Source of the DNA: Nisaea sp.
GTDB lineage: Bacteria > Pseudomonadota > Alphaproteobacteria > Thalassobaculales > Thalassobaculaceae
NCBI RefSeq assembly: GCF_017640745.1
Contig: NZ_JAEPQA010000023.1
Span: 18,636-82,635 of the forward strand
DNA: 64,000 nucleotides
Direction of reading: 5' to 3'
Below are positions 48,543 to 59,498 of the stretch, piece by piece; positions within the stretch are counted from its first letter, which is position 1, and every line of letters starts with the position of its first letter. The position numbers and the translations under genes are program-made. The notes below the pieces were generated by a model, which saw nothing but the letters and a program-made list of their open reading frames with translations, ran no database searches and was not told where the DNA came from.

Positions 48543-49447
48543 CGTGCGTCCTCCACCAGCTTGGCGCAGAGCGCAGGGAAATTCATGCCGCGGAAACTCG
48601 CCTGTTCGGGAACCAGAGAGGTCGGGGTCATGCCCGGCTGGGTGTTGACCTCGAGCAGATAGAGATTGTCGGGATCCGCTTCGGCTTCGGTGTCGTCGAA
48701 GCGCAGATCGGCCCGGCTGACGCCGCGGCAGCCGAGTGCCGAATGCGCTTTCTCCGCCATTTCCAGCGCGCGGGCGGTCACCGCCTCGGGCAGCCGCGCC
48801 GGCAGGATGTGGATCGAGCCGCCGGCGGCGTACTTTGCGTCGTAGTCGTAGAAGCCGCGCTCCGAGGTGATCTCGGTCACCGCGAGGGCGGCCCCGTCCA
48901 GCACGGCGACGGTCAGCTCGCGGCCGGCGATGAATTTCTCTTCCAGCACCATGTCGCCGAAGGGCCAGTCTTCCTTCGTCGGACGGTAATTGTCGCCCGG
49001 ACGCACGATGTGGACGCCGAGGCTGGAGCCCTGGTCGATCGGTTTCAGCACGTAGGGGCGTTTCAGCGCCTCACGCTCGAGGGCTTCTTCCCGGGAGCGC
49101 ACGACGCCGACCGGGCATTTGATGCCGGCGCGGGCGAAGAGTTCCTTGGCGCGCGGCTTGTCCATCGCGATGGCCGAGGCCTCGACGCCGGAATGGGTAT
49201 AGGGAATATCCATGATGTTCAGCAGGCCCTGGATATTGCCGTCCTCGCCGATGCGGCCGTGCAGGGCGTTGAAGCAGACATCCGGTTTCAGTTCGGCGAG
49301 CCGGAACGGGATCTGCCGGTCGACATCAACCTCGGTCACCCGGTAGCCGGCCTCGCGCAGGGCCTTGGCGCATTCCCGGCCGCTGGAGAGCGAAACCTCG
49401 CGCTCGCCCGACCAGCCGCCCATCAGAACCGCGACGTGCTTGCTCAT
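48530..49447 (-). CDS. ddl: D-alanine--D-alanine ligase
   Basis: A 305-residue ATP-grasp enzyme. HVAVLMGGWSGEREVSLSSG is the first signature, ALHGRIGEDGNIQGLL the second, and PVGVVRSREEALE onward the ATP-grasp domain. YLLEVNTQPGMTPTSLVPEQA is the C-terminal metal-binding motif. It makes D-Ala-D-Ala for MurF in peptidoglycan synthesis. Short form, DdlB-like. It overlaps murB by four bases. Confidence 0.97.
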   Translation of the reverse strand: MSKHVAVLMGGWSGEREVSLSSGRECAKALREAGYRVTEVDVDRQIPFRLAELKPDVCFNALHGRIGEDGNIQGLLNIMDIPYTHSGVEASAIAMDKPRAKELFARAGIKCPVGVVRSREEALEREALKRPYVLKPIDQGSSLGVHIVRPGDNYRPTKEDWPFGDMVLEEKFIAGRELTVAVLDGAALAVTEITSERGFYDYDAKYAAGGSIHILPARLPEAVTARALEMAEKAHSALGCRGVSRADLRFDDTEAEADPDNLYLLEVNTQPGMTPTSLVPEQASFRGMNFPALCAKLVEDARCDY

Positions 49448-50388
49448 GCGCCTTCTCCCTGTCTGGTCACGCCGATGCGCCGGATTTCCCAGCGCAGCTC
49501 CACGCCGCTCTTCTCTTTCACCCGGCGCCGCACGGACTCGCCGAGGGTCTCGATGTCCGAGGCCGTCGCGGTTCCGGTATTGATCAGGAAATTGCAGTGC
49601 TGTTCCGAGACCATCGCGCCGCCGACACGCAGACCGCGGCAGCCCGCCGCGTCGATCAGCTGCCAGGCCTTGTGGCCTTCCGGATTGGCGAAAGTGCTGC
49701 CACCTGTCCGTTCGCGGATCGGCTGGCTGCTCTCGCGGGCCTGCTTGATCTCGTCCATCGCCCGGGCGATTTCCGTTTTGTCTCCGGCGGGGGCGTGGAA
49801 GGTCGCTTCGGTGAAGATCCAGTCGGCCGGCGCGTTGGTGTGGCGATAGGACATGCCGAGCGCGGCGGCCGGCACGCGCCGGATGATGCCGTCGCCGGTC
49901 ACCAGTTCGGCGGAGAACAGGACGTCCTTGAACTCGCGGCCGTAGGCGCCCGCATTCATGCGCAGGCCGCCGCCGATGCTGCCCGGGATGCCGGACATGA
50001 AGGCGAGGCCGTCGCGGCCTTCGGCGAGCGCGGCCTTCGCCAGGTTGAGGTCGAGCACGGCGGCGCCTGCGGTCACCATGTCGGCGCCGAAGCGGATTTC
50101 GTTGAAACCCCGGGCGAGCCGGATCACCACGCCCGGAATGCCGCCGTCGCGGATCAGCAGGTTGGAGGTCACGCCGATCACGGTCACCGGCACATCGGCC
50201 GGCTTGCCGAGCAGGAAGGCCGCGAGGTCTTCTGCATCTGCCGGGCGGAACACGATCTCCGCCGGACCACCGACGCGGAACCAGGTCTGCTGCGCGAGAT
50301 CGACATTCTCCTGATAGCGCCCGCGCACTTCGGGCAGACGCTCGATCAGGGGACGGGTCTGGTCGGTACGAAGGGCGGCCATGGTCAT
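49444..50388 (-). CDS. murB: UDP-N-acetylenolpyruvoylglucosamine reductase
   Basis: A 314-residue FAD enzyme. [33 protein letters not shown] and [21 protein letters not shown] are the FAD-binding signatures. The proton-donor Ser is in [12 protein letters not shown], and [30 protein letters not shown] follows. It is the type IIa-like MurB lacking the Tyr loop. It reduces UDP-GlcNAc-enolpyruvate to UDP-MurNAc. Coupled by ATGA overlap to murC. Confidence 0.96.
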   Translation of the reverse strand: MTMAALRTDQTRPLIERLPEVRGRYQENVDLAQQTWFRVGGPAEIVFRPADAEDLAAFLLGKPADVPVTVIGVTSNLLIRDGGIPGVVIRLARGFNEIRFGADMVTAGAAVLDLNLAKAALAEGRDGLAFMSGIPGSIGGGLRMNAGAYGREFKDVLFSAELVTGDGIIRRVPAAALGMSYRHTNAPADWIFTEATFHAPAGDKTEIARAMDEIKQARESSQPIRERTGGSTFANPEGHKAWQLIDAAGCRGLRVGGAMVSEQHCNFLINTGTATASDIETLGESVRRRVKEKSGVELRWEIRRIGVTRQGEGA

Positions 50389-51830
50389 TGCCCCTCCTTC
50401 CCGGCGGCGCGCGTGGCGCCGCTCACCAGCGGTTCGAGCTGGCCCGGCAGGGCCTGCGCCCAGTTGGTGATGCTGCCGGCGCCGAGGCAGACGACCATGT
50501 CGCCCGGCTTCGCGATGTCCGCGACGATGCCGGCGAGTTCGGACGGGTCGTTCAGTGCATAGACGTGACGGTGCCCGCGGGCGCGGAGACCGGCGATCAG
50601 GCTGTCCCGGTCGGCGCCCTCGATCGGATCCTCGCCGGCGGCATAGACGTCCGCGACGACGACGCCGTCGGCATCGTTGAAGCAGGCGCAGAAATCCTCG
50701 AAGAGGTCGTGCAGGCGGGAATAGCGGTGCGGCTGCACAACGGCAAAAACCCGTCCGTCCGGGCAGGCCGAGCGCGCGGCGGAGAGCACGGCGCTGATCT
50801 CGACCGGATGGTGGCCGTAGTCGTCGATCACCGAGATGCCGTCCGTCTCGCCGGTCTTGGTGAAGCGCCGCTTCACCCCGCTGAAGCCGGCAAGCGCCTT
50901 GGCGATCATGTCGTCCTTGAGGCCCATCTCGATGCCGATGGCGATCGCGGCGAGGGCGTTGGAGACGTTGTGCTGGCCGTACATCGGCAGGATTACGCCC
51001 TCAATCGTGCGCTCGGTGTCGTGCGCGCGATCCGCGATCACGACGTCGAACGTCGCACCGGAAGAGGTGATCTCAAGATTGACGGCGCGGACGTCGGCCT
51101 GCGGCGAGAAACCGTAGGTGACGATGCGGCGGTCGGAGACCTTCGGGATCAGCTTCTGCACCGTCGGGTGGTCGATGCAGAGGGTGGCGAAGCCGTAGAA
51201 CGGGATGTTCGCGACGAAGGCTCGGAAGGCGTCCTGCAGCTTGTCGAAATCACCGTGGAAGTCGAGATGTTCCGGATCGATGTTGGTGACGACGGCGATG
51301 GTCGCCGGCAGCCGGTTGAAGCTGCCGTCGCTCTCGTCCGCCTCGACCACCATCCAGTCGCCGGAGCCGAGCCGGGCATTGGTGCCGTAGGCGTTGATGA
51401 TGCCGCCGTTGATCACGGTCGGGTCGAGCCCGGCCGTGTCCAGCATGGCGGCGACCAGAGAGGTTGTGGTCGTCTTGCCGTGGGTGCCGGCGCAGGCGAT
51501 CGACCATTTCAGCCGCATCAGCTCGCCCAGCATTTCGGAGCGGTGAACCACCGGCAGCATGCGCTCGCGCGCGGCCAGCAGTTCGGGGTTGTTGCGCTTG
51601 ATCGCGGTGGAGATGACGACGATGGAGGCGTCCTCGATATTCGCGGCCTGCTGGCCGATGAACACCTTGATGCCGAGATCCTTGAGGCGGCGCACATTCG
51701 GGTTTTCCGCAATGTCGCTGCCCTGCACCGAATAGCCGAGATTGTGCAGTACCTCGGCGATGCCGGACATGCCGATCCCGCCGATGCCGGTGAAATGCAT
51801 GGTTCCGATGCTGAGGGGCATCTCTCTCAT
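50385..51830 (-). CDS. murC: UDP-N-acetylmuramate--L-alanine ligase
   Basis: A 481-residue Mur ligase. [22 protein letters not shown] is the Rossmann start, [19 protein letters not shown] the ATP P-loop, and [33 protein letters not shown] the Mur signature; [10 protein letters not shown] is the C-terminal domain motif. It adds L-Ala to UDP-MurNAc. The chosen start (51830) is the ATG overlapping the murG stop; the ATG at 51821 is an alternative. A much longer in-frame reading through murG is rejected. Confidence 0.96.
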   Translation of the reverse strand: MREMPLSIGTMHFTGIGGIGMSGIAEVLHNLGYSVQGSDIAENPNVRRLKDLGIKVFIGQQAANIEDASIVVISTAIKRNNPELLAARERMLPVVHRSEMLGELMRLKWSIACAGTHGKTTTTSLVAAMLDTAGLDPTVINGGIINAYGTNARLGSGDWMVVEADESDGSFNRLPATIAVVTNIDPEHLDFHGDFDKLQDAFRAFVANIPFYGFATLCIDHPTVQKLIPKVSDRRIVTYGFSPQADVRAVNLEITSSGATFDVVIADRAHDTERTIEGVILPMYGQHNVSNALAAIAIGIEMGLKDDMIAKALAGFSGVKRRFTKTGETDGISVIDDYGHHPVEISAVLSAARSACPDGRVFAVVQPHRYSRLHDLFEDFCACFNDADGVVVADVYAAGEDPIEGADRDSLIAGLRARGHRHVYALNDPSELAGIVADIAKPGDMVVCLGAGSITNWAQALPGQLEPLVSGATRAAGKEGQ

Positions 51831-52963
51831 GCGGCGCGTCCTTGTTGCGGGTTCGAGGGAGCGGCGGCAAGCGCCGGCGCGGTGGCGATGACGAGATCGG
51901 CGAGACGTTCGGCCGCATCCGGCGTGCCGAGGTCGCGCGCCGAGGCGGCAGCCCTGTTCAGGCGGTCCGGGGCCTTCAAGAGGCCGAGCAGGGCGCCGGC
52001 GAGTTTCGGAGCGGTGAACTCGTCCGGTTCGGTCATGACCCAGGCCGCCTTGCCGGCCTCGACGGCACGGGCATTGGCGGTCTGGTGGTCGTCGGCGGCG
52101 CTCGGATAGGGCACCAGGATCGACGGTCGGCCGAGGGTGGTCAGCTCGGCGATGGTCGAGGCGCCGGAACGGGCGATGACCAGATCGGCGGAGGCCATGC
52201 GGTCCGGCAGATCGTCGAAGAAGGCGCGGATGTCGGCGGCGACGCCGAGGCGCTGGTACTCGGCCTTCACCCGCTCGATGTCTTCCGCCCGGCTCTGCTG
52301 GGTTATGCGCAGCCGGGCGCGGAGATTTTCCGGAAGCTCGGCGATTCCGGCCGGGACGACATTGGAGAACACGGTCGCGCCCTGGCTGCCGCCGAAGACC
52401 AGCAGGTTCACCGGGCCATCCGAGACGACGGTCCTCTCGCCGCGGAGCGCAAGCACGCTGTCGCGCACCGGGTTGCCGGTGAAATGGCATTTCGCGGCCT
52501 CGCCGGCCGAGAGATTGGTCATCTCGCGGAACGAGGTGGCGATCTTCTCGGCATGCGGCGCAAGGAACCGGTTGGCGCGGCCGAGCACGGCATTCTGTTC
52601 GTGGAGGACGACCGGCAGGCCGAGGAAGGCGGCGGCGCGTACGGTCGGTACTGAGGGATAGCCGCCGAACCCGACCGCGATCGCGGCACCGAGGCCCTTC
52701 ATGTGGATCGCCGCCTGCAGCGCGCCGATGCCAAGCTCCACGATCGCCTTCGCCTTGCCGGCGACGCCGCCCTTGCTCGGGCTGGCGGCGCGGATGCGGC
52801 GCACGGCAATGTCCGGGTTTTCGCCCTCGTAGCGCCCGCCGCGGTCGTCGGTGACCAGCGCGACGCGGACGCCGCGCGCGATCAGCGCCTGACCGAGCGA
52901 GAGGGCCGGGAAGATGTGCCCGCCGGTGCCGCCGGCGGCGAGGATGACGGTTCCGCCGCTCAT
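51827..52963 (-). CDS. murG: UDP-GlcNAc:undecaprenyl-PP-MurNAc-pentapeptide GlcNAc transferase
   Basis: A 378-residue GT-B glycosyltransferase that makes lipid II from lipid I at the inner membrane. [18 protein letters not shown] is the first G loop, [15 protein letters not shown] the second, LVFGGSQGA the third. The UDP-GlcNAc motif is [25 protein letters not shown], followed by DDHQTANA. The start is the ATG overlapping the ftsW stop. Confidence 0.97.
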   Translation of the reverse strand: MSGGTVILAAGGTGGHIFPALSLGQALIARGVRVALVTDDRGGRYEGENPDIAVRRIRAASPSKGGVAGKAKAIVELGIGALQAAIHMKGLGAAIAVGFGGYPSVPTVRAAAFLGLPVVLHEQNAVLGRANRFLAPHAEKIATSFREMTNLSAGEAAKCHFTGNPVRDSVLALRGERTVVSDGPVNLLVFGGSQGATVFSNVVPAGIAELPENLRARLRITQQSRAEDIERVKAEYQRLGVAADIRAFFDDLPDRMASADLVIARSGASTIAELTTLGRPSILVPYPSAADDHQTANARAVEAGKAAWVMTEPDEFTAPKLAGALLGLLKAPDRLNRAAASARDLGTPDAAERLADLVIATAPALAAAPSNPQQGRAA

Positions 52964-54087
52964 CACAATGCCTCCATCCGGCCGGCCCGGTTGCGGGTCA
53001 GCGCCAGCATCAGGCCCATGCCGAGGGCGAGCGCGAGCAGGGAGGAGCCGCCATAGCTGATGAAGGGCAGGGTCATGCCTTTCGCCGGCATGAGCTGCAG
53101 GGCGGAGGCCATATGGATGATCGACTGCAGGCCGAACTGGGCCAGCAGGCCGGCGCCCGCCAGCAGCACGAACAGGCTCTGCTCGGAGAACAGGCGCGCG
53201 AAGCCGCGCAGCACGACGAAGCCGAACAGAACGATCAGCAGCAGGCAGACGATGGCGCCGAATTCCTCTCCGGCGACGGAGAACACGAAGTCGGCATGGG
53301 CGTCCGGCAGGAAGGCCTTCACCTGACCCTCGCCGGGGCCGGTGCCGAGCAGGCCGCCGCTGCGGAACGCTTCCAGCGAGCGCTCGACCTGGTAGCTGTC
53401 GCCGGCCGCCGGATCGAGGAAGCGGTTGATCCGGTCGTTGACGTGCGGCAGCAGGAAATAGGCCGCGACCAGGCCTCCGGCGCCGAGCAGGATCGCACCG
53501 CCGACCAGAATCATCGGGAGGCCGGCGAGGAAGAACTGGCCGAACCAGACCAGCGAGACCACGACGGTCTGTCCGAGGTCCGGCTGCAGCAGCAGCAGGG
53601 AGACAACGAGGCCATAGAGCGCGATCGCGATCCACTGACCCGGGAAGCCGCTTTCCTTGCGCCACTCGGCGAACATCCAGGCGGCGACCACGGCGAAGCA
53701 GGGCTTCAGGAATTCGGAGGCCTGCAGGGAGAACCCGGCGACGCTGAGCCAGCGCCTGGCGCCCTTGATCTCGGCGCCGAACATCAGGGTAAGAACCAGC
53801 AGACCGATGCAGCCGATGAAGCCGATGGTCGCGGCGCGCCGGACCTGCAGCGGGCTCATCAGCGAACAGGTGAAGAGCACACCGGCGGCAACCGGAAGCA
53901 GCATCAGCTGGCGGCGCACGAAGTGATAGCTGTCGAGGCCGATCCGTTCGGCCACGGCCGGGCTCGCGGCGAAGATCATCAGCGCGCCGAACAGGATGAT
54001 GAGCAGCAGCACGCCGGCGGTCCAGCGGTCGACGGTCCACCACCAGCGGCCGAGAATGCTCGTGTCTGTGCGGGCGATCGTGCTCAT
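52963..54087 (-). CDS. ftsW: Septal peptidoglycan glycosyltransferase FtsW
   Basis: A 374-residue SEDS protein with about ten spans. [22 protein letters not shown] carries the conserved region with Lys/Glu. [12 protein letters not shown] includes the catalytic-region Asp, and [23 protein letters not shown] and [22 protein letters not shown] are the C-terminal signatures. It polymerises lipid II at the septum together with FtsI. Coupled to murD and murG by overlaps. Confidence 0.96.
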   Translation of the reverse strand: MSTIARTDTSILGRWWWTVDRWTAGVLLLIILFGALMIFAASPAVAERIGLDSYHFVRRQLMLLPVAAGVLFTCSLMSPLQVRRAATIGFIGCIGLLVLTLMFGAEIKGARRWLSVAGFSLQASEFLKPCFAVVAAWMFAEWRKESGFPGQWIAIALYGLVVSLLLLQPDLGQTVVVSLVWFGQFFLAGLPMILVGGAILLGAGGLVAAYFLLPHVNDRINRFLDPAAGDSYQVERSLEAFRSGGLLGTGPGEGQVKAFLPDAHADFVFSVAGEEFGAIVCLLLIVLFGFVVLRGFARLFSEQSLFVLLAGAGLLAQFGLQSIIHMASALQLMPAKGMTLPFISYGGSSLLALALGMGLMLALTRNRAGRMEAL

Positions 54088-55472
54088 GGCCGCGCCTCCC
54101 CGCCGTCACCCATCTCGGTCAGCCGGAGAACCTGGTCGCGGAAGCGGTCGCCGCGCTGCTCGAAATTGTCGAACTGATCCCAGGACGCGGCGGCCGGCGA
54201 CAGCAGCAGCGTCGCGCCCCGCAGATGTTCCTTGCGCGCCATGTGGTGCGCGGCATCGACGGCCTTGTCGAGGGTGCCGCACTGGGTGTGCGGAACGGCG
54301 TCCCCAAGGGTCTCGCCGAAGCTCGACGCGGATTCGCCAATCAGGAAAGCGTGGCGGATCCTCGGGAAGTACGGCTTCAGCGGCGCGATGCCGCCTTCCT
54401 TCGCGCGGCCGCCTGCGATCCAGTAGATCGGGTCGTAGCAGCCGAGCGCGCGTTCGGTGGCGTCGGCATTGGTGGCCTTGCTGTCGTTGACGTAGCGGAT
54501 GCCGTCGCGCTCGGTCACCAGTTCCTGACGGTGCGCGAGGCCCGGGAAACTGAAAATCGCGTCCGCGATCACGGACGCGTCGATCCCCGCCGCGCGGCAG
54601 GCGGCATAGGCGGCCGCGGCGTTCTGATGGTTGTGGTCTCCGGGCAGGGTCTTGGCCGGGGTGAGGCTCATGACCGGCTTGCCACAGGCAACGAGCGAGG
54701 AGCCGGAATAACGCAGATCCGCCGCCGCATTGTCCTTGCCGGAGATGCGCATCAGCTTCGGCGCCTGCGCGTCGATGCCCTCCGCGATGGCGGCGGATTC
54801 GGCATCGTCGATCCCGACGATGGCCGTGTCGTTCGCGGTCTGGTTCGCGAAGATCCGGACCTTGGCGTCGATATAGCCGCGGAACCCGCCATGCCGGTCG
54901 AGATGATCCGGCGAAATGTTCAGCAGGATCGCGATCTCGGGGGCGAGCGACGGCGTCAGCTCGAGCTGGTAGGAGCTGAGTTCGAGGATGTACGTGCCGT
55001 CGGCGCCGAGCGGCTCGAAGGAAAGCACCGGCGTGCCGAGATTGCCGCCGACCTGCGCCTTCTTGCCGGCGGTCTCGAAGATATGTCCGATGAGGGCGGT
55101 GGTGGTCGATTTGCCGTTGGTGCCGGTGATCGCGATCACCTTTGCGTCCGGGCACTCGGCGAGCATCAGCTCGACATCGCCGATGATCGGCACGCCCGCC
55201 GCTTTTGCCATCGCGGCGGCCGGGTGCGGCTCCGGATGGGTATGCGGAATGCCCGGGCTGAGCACCAGATAGTCGATTTCGGACCAGTCGACAGAGTCCG
55301 GGGCCGCGATCGTCGCATCCCGCCGCCCCGCGCTCGCGCGCCGTTCGCCGTTGTCGTCCCAGGCGAGCACCTCGGCGCCGCCCTCGACCAGCGCCTCGAC
55401 GGTGGCGAGACCGCTGAGGCCGAGGCCCATGACGAAGAGGCGTTTACCCGATTTGCTGTGGCAGGGGATCAT
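54084..55472 (-). CDS. murD: UDP-N-acetylmuramoylalanine--D-glutamate ligase
   Basis: A 462-residue Mur ligase. LFVMGLGLSGLATVEAL is the N-terminal nucleotide site, AITGTNGKSTTTALIGHIF the P-loop, ELSSYQLEL the MurD-specific carbamylated-Lys neighbourhood, and NISPDHLDRHGGFRGYIDAKVRIF the signature. VNDSKATNADATERALG and YWIAGGRAKEGG are typical of MurD. It lies two bases from the mraY stop. Confidence 0.97.
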   Translation of the reverse strand: MIPCHSKSGKRLFVMGLGLSGLATVEALVEGGAEVLAWDDNGERRASAGRRDATIAAPDSVDWSEIDYLVLSPGIPHTHPEPHPAAAMAKAAGVPIIGDVELMLAECPDAKVIAITGTNGKSTTTALIGHIFETAGKKAQVGGNLGTPVLSFEPLGADGTYILELSSYQLELTPSLAPEIAILLNISPDHLDRHGGFRGYIDAKVRIFANQTANDTAIVGIDDAESAAIAEGIDAQAPKLMRISGKDNAAADLRYSGSSLVACGKPVMSLTPAKTLPGDHNHQNAAAAYAACRAAGIDASVIADAIFSFPGLAHRQELVTERDGIRYVNDSKATNADATERALGCYDPIYWIAGGRAKEGGIAPLKPYFPRIRHAFLIGESASSFGETLGDAVPHTQCGTLDKAVDAAHHMARKEHLRGATLLLSPAAASWDQFDNFEQRGDRFRDQVLRLTEMGDGGEARP

Positions 55473-55474
55473 CT

Positions 55475-56563
55475 CTACCTCAGCTTCAGGGTGGACAGGC
55501 CGATCAGCGCCAGGATGACGGCGATGATCCAGAACCGGATGACGATGGTCGGCTCCGCCCAGCCCTTCTTCTCGAAGTGATGGTGCAGCGGTGCCATGCG
55601 GAAAACGCGTTTGCCGGTCAGCTTGAAGGAGGCGACCTGGACGATGACCGAGACGGTCTCCAGCACGAAGAGGCCGCCGATGATGGCGAGCACCAGCTCG
55701 TGCTTGGTGACGATGGAGATGGTGCCGAGCGCGCCGCCGAGGGAAAGCGAGCCGGTGTCACCCATGAAGACCATGGCCGGCGGCGCGTTGAACCAGAGGA
55801 ACCCGAGGCCGGCGCCGAGCAGGGCGCCGCAGAACACGGCGAGTTCGCCGGTGCCGGGCACATGGTTGATCTGCAGGTAGTTGGCGAACACCGCGTTGCC
55901 GGTGAGGTACGCGATCAGCGCGAAGCAGAGGCAGGCGATCATCACCGGGACGATGGCGAGGCCGTCCAGCCCGTCGGTCAGGTTGACTGCGTTCGAGGCG
56001 CCGACCATGACGAAGATCGCGAAGGGCGCGAAGAACCAGCCGAGATTGATCAGCACGTCCTTGAAGAACGGCACGGCAAGGCCGTTCGCAAGGTTCGCCG
56101 GCATGGCGGCCTGGACCATCAGCACCGCGACCAGGGAGATCGCGATCTGACCGGCGAGCTTCAGCTTGCCCGGCAGGCCCTTGGTGTTGCGCTTGGTGAG
56201 TTTCAGGAAGTCGTCCGCGAAGCCGAGCAGCCCGAAACCGCCGGTGACCAGCAGCACGGCCCATATGAAACTGTTGCTGAGATCGGCCCAGAGCAGGGTC
56301 GAGACCGAGAGCGCGATCAGGATCAGCAGCCCGCCCATCGTGGGCGTGCCCTTCTTGGTCAGCAGGTGGCTCTCCGGTCCGTCCTCGCGGATCGGCTGCC
56401 CTTCGCGCTGCTTGGAGCGCAGCCAGTCGATCAGCCAGGGGCCGAGCACGAAACCGATCAGCAGCGCGGTCATGATCGCGCCGCCGGTCCGGAACGTGAG
56501 GTAGCGGAACAGGTTGAAGATCTGGGCCTGGTCGGCGAGCGGAGCGAGGAAATTATACAGCAT
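55475..56563 (-). CDS. mraY: Phospho-N-acetylmuramoyl-pentapeptide transferase MraY
   Basis: A 362-residue polytopic protein with ten spans. [44 protein letters not shown] (Mg-binding Asp pair), [14 protein letters not shown] and [33 protein letters not shown] are all canonical. It makes lipid I. The ATG at 56563 is chosen; an in-frame extension into murF is rejected. Eight bases after murF. Confidence 0.97.
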   Translation of the reverse strand: MLYNFLAPLADQAQIFNLFRYLTFRTGGAIMTALLIGFVLGPWLIDWLRSKQREGQPIREDGPESHLLTKKGTPTMGGLLILIALSVSTLLWADLSNSFIWAVLLVTGGFGLLGFADDFLKLTKRNTKGLPGKLKLAGQIAISLVAVLMVQAAMPANLANGLAVPFFKDVLINLGWFFAPFAIFVMVGASNAVNLTDGLDGLAIVPVMIACLCFALIAYLTGNAVFANYLQINHVPGTGELAVFCGALLGAGLGFLWFNAPPAMVFMGDTGSLSLGGALGTISIVTKHELVLAIIGGLFVLETVSVIVQVASFKLTGKRVFRMAPLHHHFEKKGWAEPTIVIRFWIIAVILALIGLSTLKLR

Positions 56564-56571
56564 GGCGCGGC

Positions 56572-58008
56572 CTAGCCTCCGTAGGCCGCGTTGCGCGGCA
56601 TTGAAAGTCGGGTTTCCGGAAGCGCGCGGATCGCGGCGACGATCGGCGCCATCCCCGTGCCGAGCGAACCTTTCACCAGCACCACGTCGCCCTCTGCGAG
56701 CTGTTCGGTCACCATGTCGGCGACTTCCGCGGCGCTGTTCCCGTGCCCGCCAAGCAGGATTGGCGGCAGGTTGCGGGCCAGGCGATCCATCATCGGGCCG
56801 ACCGTGAAGACCAGATCGGCCGCGCCACAGACCTTGGCCAGCAGATCGAGATGGAGGAATTCCGAGCGGTCGCCGAGTTCCAGCATGTCGCCGAGCACGG
56901 CGATGCGCCGGCCAGTGCCTTTCGGCTTGGTCATCGCCAGCACTTCGAGCGCGGCGGTGACCGAGGCCGGGCTGGCATTGTAGCTCTCGTCGATCAGCAG
57001 CAGGCCGGTTTCGCCGAGCGCGATCTCTTCCTGCCGGCCGCGGCCCGCCTTGGCGGAGACCTCGCGGATCGCCCGCGCCGCTTTCTGCAGGTCGAGGCCG
57101 AGCGCGTGCATGCAGGCAAGCACCCCGACGGAATTGAAGGCCCAGTGCAGGCCGATCCCGTCGATCCGGTAGACCAGCTGCCGGCCCTCGACGCGGACCA
57201 CGATGTTCGAGCCGTCCGGGCCGCATTCGGCGCCGATCAGACGGACATCCGCGTCCTCGCTGCGTCCGAAACTGACAATTTCCGCGCCGACCGCTTCGGC
57301 GCGTTCGGCGCAGAAGTAGAAATGCGCGTTGTCGCGGTTCAGGACCGCGAGACCCCGGTCCTTCTCGAGGCCTTCGAAGATCTCGGACTTGGCTTCCGCG
57401 ATCTGCTCGACGTCTCGGAAGTGCCCGATATGGGTTTCCTCGACATTGGTGATGATCGTCAGATGCGGGCGGACCAGCCGGGTGAGTTCTGAAATCTCGC
57501 CGAGATGGTTCATCCCGAGCTCGAAGACCGCGTATTCGGTATCCGCCGGGAGCCGCGCTAGGCTCAGCGGGGCGCCGATATGGTTGTTGAGATTGCCGGC
57601 ACTCGCATGGACGGTGCCGAAAGCGGCGAGGGCGGCCGCCAGCGAATCTTTCGTGCCTGTCTTGCCGACGCTGCCGGTCACGGCGAGCACCGTCGCCTTG
57701 CAGCGTTTCCGCGCCGCGGCGGCGATGTCACGAAGGCCGGCGAGTACGTCCGTGACCTCAAGCAGGCGCGCGTCGGCGCCGAGACCGGCCGGAATGCGGC
57801 TCACCAGAGCGGCCGCGGCCCCGGCCTCGAGTGCGGATCCGACATAGTCATGACCGTCCACCCGCTCGCCGGGGAGGGCGACGAACAGGCAGCCGGGCGT
57901 CACTTTGCGGCTGTCGATGACGAGATCCGCGATCTCGAAGGCGGGGCCGTGCAGGGTGCCGCGCGTCGCCTGTTCCAGCTCACCCGATGTCCAGAGCATA
58001 TCGGTCAT
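56572..58008 (-). CDS. murF: UDP-MurNAc-tripeptide--D-alanyl-D-alanine ligase
   Basis: A 478-residue Mur ligase. The P-loop reads [18 protein letters not shown] (usually TGSNGKTT). [35 protein letters not shown] and [22 protein letters not shown] are MurF signatures. It joins D-Ala-D-Ala (made by Ddl, encoded in the same cluster) to the tripeptide. It overlaps murE by four bases. Confidence 0.96.
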   Translation of the reverse strand: MTDMLWTSGELEQATRGTLHGPAFEIADLVIDSRKVTPGCLFVALPGERVDGHDYVGSALEAGAAAALVSRIPAGLGADARLLEVTDVLAGLRDIAAAARKRCKATVLAVTGSVGKTGTKDSLAAALAAFGTVHASAGNLNNHIGAPLSLARLPADTEYAVFELGMNHLGEISELTRLVRPHLTIITNVEETHIGHFRDVEQIAEAKSEIFEGLEKDRGLAVLNRDNAHFYFCAERAEAVGAEIVSFGRSEDADVRLIGAECGPDGSNIVVRVEGRQLVYRIDGIGLHWAFNSVGVLACMHALGLDLQKAARAIREVSAKAGRGRQEEIALGETGLLLIDESYNASPASVTAALEVLAMTKPKGTGRRIAVLGDMLELGDRSEFLHLDLLAKVCGAADLVFTVGPMMDRLARNLPPILLGGHGNSAAEVADMVTEQLAEGDVVLVKGSLGTGMAPIVAAIRALPETRLSMPRNAAYGG

Positions 58009-59498
58009 CGGACGTCCCCCAGAAGCGCTGAAACGATAGCGCGCGCGGCGTCTCGGTCGTCGAAGTCCCGGATTTCGGTTCCGACGATCTGATAGGTTTC
58101 GTGGCCCTTGCCGGCGACGATCAGCGCATCCTTGGGGCCAAGTGCCCGGATCGCCGTCTCGATCGCTTTCGCCCGGTCGCCGATTTCGGCGGCGCCGGGG
58201 CAGGCGGCCATGATTTCGGCGCGAATCGCGGCCGGGTCCTCGGTGCGCGGATTGTCGTCCGTCACATAGACATGGTCGGCGAGCTCGATGGCGGTCCGGC
58301 CCATGATCGGGCGCTTGCCCCGGTCGCGGTCGCCGCCGCAGCCGAACACGATATGCAGAGCACCGCCGACATGCGGGCGGATCGCCTTCAGCACGGTCTC
58401 GAGCGCTTCGGCCTTGTGGGCATAGTCGACAAAGATCGGCGCGCCGTTCGGATGCTGCGCCGCCAGTTCCATGCGCCCGCGTACACCCTCAAGCTTCGCG
58501 AGAACGCCGATAACCCGTTCAAGCTCCGCGCCGGCGGCGACGGTGATCGCGGTCGCGGCGAGGATGTTCATCGCTTGGAACGCGCCGATCAGCGGCAGCT
58601 CGACCGCATGGGTGTGGCCGGCATGGGTGACGGAGAAGCGCTGGCCGGTGGCTGTCGCCTCCCAGTCGGTCATGCGGAAATCGGCGCCGCATTTCCGTCC
58701 GAAGGTGAGTACGCGGATGCCGCGCTCGGCCGCGATCTCGGCCAGCTCCGCCGATTGCGGCGCGTCCGCCGAAAGCACCGCGGTGCCGTCGGCCTGCAGC
58801 ACGCGCTCGAACAAACCCGCCTTGGCCTTCAGGTAATCGGCCATGGTGCGGTGGTAGTCGAGATGCTCGTGGCTGAGATTGAGGAAGGCGGCAACGCCGA
58901 CCTTCACGCCGTCGAGGCGGAACTGGTCGAGACCGTGGCTCGAGGCCTCCATGGCGAGATGATCGATCCCGCGGTCGGCAAGACCGGCGAGAGCGGCGTG
59001 CAGGGCAACGGGATCGGGCGTCGTCAGGCCGGGACCTTCCGAGCCCGCGTCGGTCGTGATTCCGAGGGTCCCGAGGCTGGCGCTCTTCTCGCCGAGCGCG
59101 GCCCAGATGCGGCGCACGAACTCGACGGTTGAGGTCTTGCCGCTGGTGCCGGTGACGGCGGCCACCGTTTCAGGCTGGCGGCCGTAGAAGCGGGCCGCCA
59201 TCAGGGCGAGGCGGCGGCGCGGATTGTCGTCCGCGATCAGCGCGATGTCGTTTTCGACCGGGGTGGTTCCGTTCTCGGTCAGCACGGCGACCGCGCCGCG
59301 GCGGACCGCGTCGGTGATGAATTTGCGGCCGTCGAGAGTGCTGCCGGAGAGCGCGGCGAAGAGATATCCCGGCTTCACGTCCCTGCTGTCGGCGGTCAGG
59401 CCCGCGATCTCGCGCTCAAGCGCGCCCGACGCCGCCAGGGAGGCGGTGCGGGTATCGCGGCGGACCAGGTCGCCGTTTATCAGCTCAGAAAGACGCAA
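58005..59498 (-). CDS. murE: UDP-MurNAc-L-Ala-D-Glu--meso-DAP ligase
   Basis: A 497-residue Mur ligase. LTADSRDVKPGYLFAALSGS, VTGTSGKTSTVEFVRRIW (P-loop), MEASSHGLDQFR and FLNLSHEHLDYHRTMADYLKAKAGLF are present. DDNPRTEDPAAIRAEI contains the DNPR motif that selects meso-diaminopimelate instead of lysine. So the peptidoglycan is the gram-negative meso-DAP type. It overlaps ftsI by 14 bases. Confidence 0.97.
   Translation of the reverse strand: MRLSELINGDLVRRDTRTASLAASGALEREIAGLTADSRDVKPGYLFAALSGSTLDGRKFITDAVRRGAVAVLTENGTTPVENDIALIADDNPRRRLALMAARFYGRQPETVAAVTGTSGKTSTVEFVRRIWAALGEKSASLGTLGITTDAGSEGPGLTTPDPVALHAALAGLADRGIDHLAMEASSHGLDQFRLDGVKVGVAAFLNLSHEHLDYHRTMADYLKAKAGLFERVLQADGTAVLSADAPQSAELAEIAAERGIRVLTFGRKCGADFRMTDWEATATGQRFSVTHAGHTHAVELPLIGAFQAMNILAATAITVAAGAELERVIGVLAKLEGVRGRMELAAQHPNGAPIFVDYAHKAEALETVLKAIRPHVGGALHIVFGCGGDRDRGKRPIMGRTAIELADHVYVTDDNPRTEDPAAIRAEIMAACPGAAEIGDRAKAIETAIRALGPKDALIVAGKGHETYQIVGTEIRDFDDRDAARAIVSALLGDVR

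Noticed and set aside
50385..52490. murC read as a 701-residue protein with a long N-terminal extension
   Set aside because: The extension overlaps murG on the same strand and is Arg-rich shadow sequence. MurC starts at 51830, where the ATG overlaps the murG stop. The same logic trims the long frames over murG, mraY, ftsI, ftsL and ligA.
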